5,551 nt of DNA from Gammaproteobacteria bacterium (GTDB lineage Bacteria; Pseudomonadota; Gammaproteobacteria; GRL18), in the NCBI GenBank assembly GCA_013139395.1, contig WTAX01000531.1, positions 1 to 5,551 on the forward strand, given 5' to 3'. The translations under genes and the position numbers were made by a program. Within the stretch, counting starts at the first letter, position 1. Every line of letters begins with the position of its first letter. Below are positions 5,210 through 5,551 of the stretch, one piece after another. The notes beneath the pieces were generated by a model. The model worked only from the letters and a program-made list of their open reading frames with translations, ran no database searches and was not told the DNA's origin.

Positions 5210-5551
5210 TTATAGTTTAATTTTTTTATTAGTTCCGGAAACAGCTAAACGCTCGTTGCGCTCAATCCAGGGCAGGCCGATTATTTTTCTCATCAGTCCT
5301 TCAATACTTCGAATGATAATTAAATTTTTCATCATTTTAAAGAAATTAACAGGTGTTCTTGGAAATGCACGCAGTGCCATCGACATCCCGAATTCTTCAT
5401 AAACAATATAATGCCAATAACCCGGAGGGATATAAAGTATGTCACCATGATTAAGCTCAACCTCTTCACCCTGCAGATATTTAAGGGCAGGATATTTTTC
5501 ATAGTCCGGTGTATCAAAATCAACATCAAAGAGACTGCTGAAAGAAAAAGG
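5210..5551 (-). CDS. JmjC/cupin-like (Cupin_8) protein, C-terminal part
   Basis: The minus-strand frame is open from the window end (first codon 5549-5551) to TAA at 5210-5212, giving 113 residues without a start, so the gene continues beyond 5551. The visible portion has the hallmark end of a JmjC-type double-stranded beta-helix: SSLFDVDFDTPDYEKYPAL, then GDILYIPPGYWHYIV (residues 36-50) and SMALRAF. His47 in GYWH is the expected C-terminal iron ligand; the HxD pair would lie upstream, outside the window. Family members include Fe(II)/2-oxoglutarate-dependent hydroxylases of proteins or small molecules; the substrate cannot be told from this part. After the cupin core comes a basic helical tail (about residues 66-113). 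Its stop lies 6 nt from the palindromic element. Shorter ORFs in other frames here are shadows. Confidence 0.82.
   Translation of the reverse strand, partial: PFSFSSLFDVDFDTPDYEKYPALKYLQGEEVELNHGDILYIPPGYWHYIVYEEFGMSMALRAFPRTPVNFFKMMKNLIIIRSIEGLMRKIIGLPWIERNERLAVSGTNKKIKL

Noticed and set aside
5163..5402. Plus-strand ORF of 79 residues
   Set aside because: Begins in the right arm of the palindrome and runs antisense to the cupin gene; no ribosome site or family pattern.
5332..5529. Minus-strand ORF of 65 residues starting ATG
   Set aside because: Shifted frame of the cupin coding region; the adjacent open frame has the clear GDILYIPPGYWH motif.

Overview
The window looks like the end of an aryl polyene (APE) type biosynthetic operon, followed by an accessory intergenic region with two genes on the opposite strand. 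The sequence is fairly AT-rich, and its protein families (MMPL exporter, KS, chain-length factor, hotdog dehydratase and FabG-like reductase in a row) are those of APE/xanthomonadin-like pigment clusters in Gram-negative bacteria. A gammaproteobacterium is my best guess. That is inference from protein style and cannot be settled from this window.

Positions 1-4333, plus strand: the C-terminal end of an RND/MMPL exporter is followed by five tightly packed genes. They are a beta-ketoacyl-ACP synthase (ApeO-like, TTG start), a short chain-length-factor-like KS homologue without an active-site Cys (ApeC-like), an ApeP-like dehydratase, an ApeQ/FabG-like ketoreductase and a family 2 glycosyltransferase. 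Gaps are 15 nt or less, and two junctions overlap (ATGA at 1504-1507, GTGTGA-type at 3536-3539), so these look like one co-transcribed, translationally coupled unit. Together KS:CLF would condense malonyl units, the reductase would reduce the keto group and the dehydratase would remove water, leaving conjugated double bonds. The glycosyltransferase and exporter would act on attachment and transport of the finished polyene lipid. The aryl starter ligase, ACPs, second dehydratase and other cluster genes are not in this window and presumably lie upstream.

Positions 4334-4478: a short region between convergent genes, dominated by a 76-nt imperfect inverted repeat.

Positions 4479-4871, minus strand: a small lipoprotein of a conserved but uncharacterised type, with two inverted repeats upstream (4909-4925 and 4936-4971) that look like operator sites.

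Positions 5045-5203: a 159-nt stretch that is almost entirely one long imperfect palindrome, flanked by a TTA direct repeat. It is best read as a non-autonomous MITE-like element and is the most unusual item in the window.

Positions 5210-5551, minus strand: the C-terminal part of a JmjC/cupin-like (Cupin_8) protein that runs off the window edge. Its stop codon lies 6 nt from the palindromic element.
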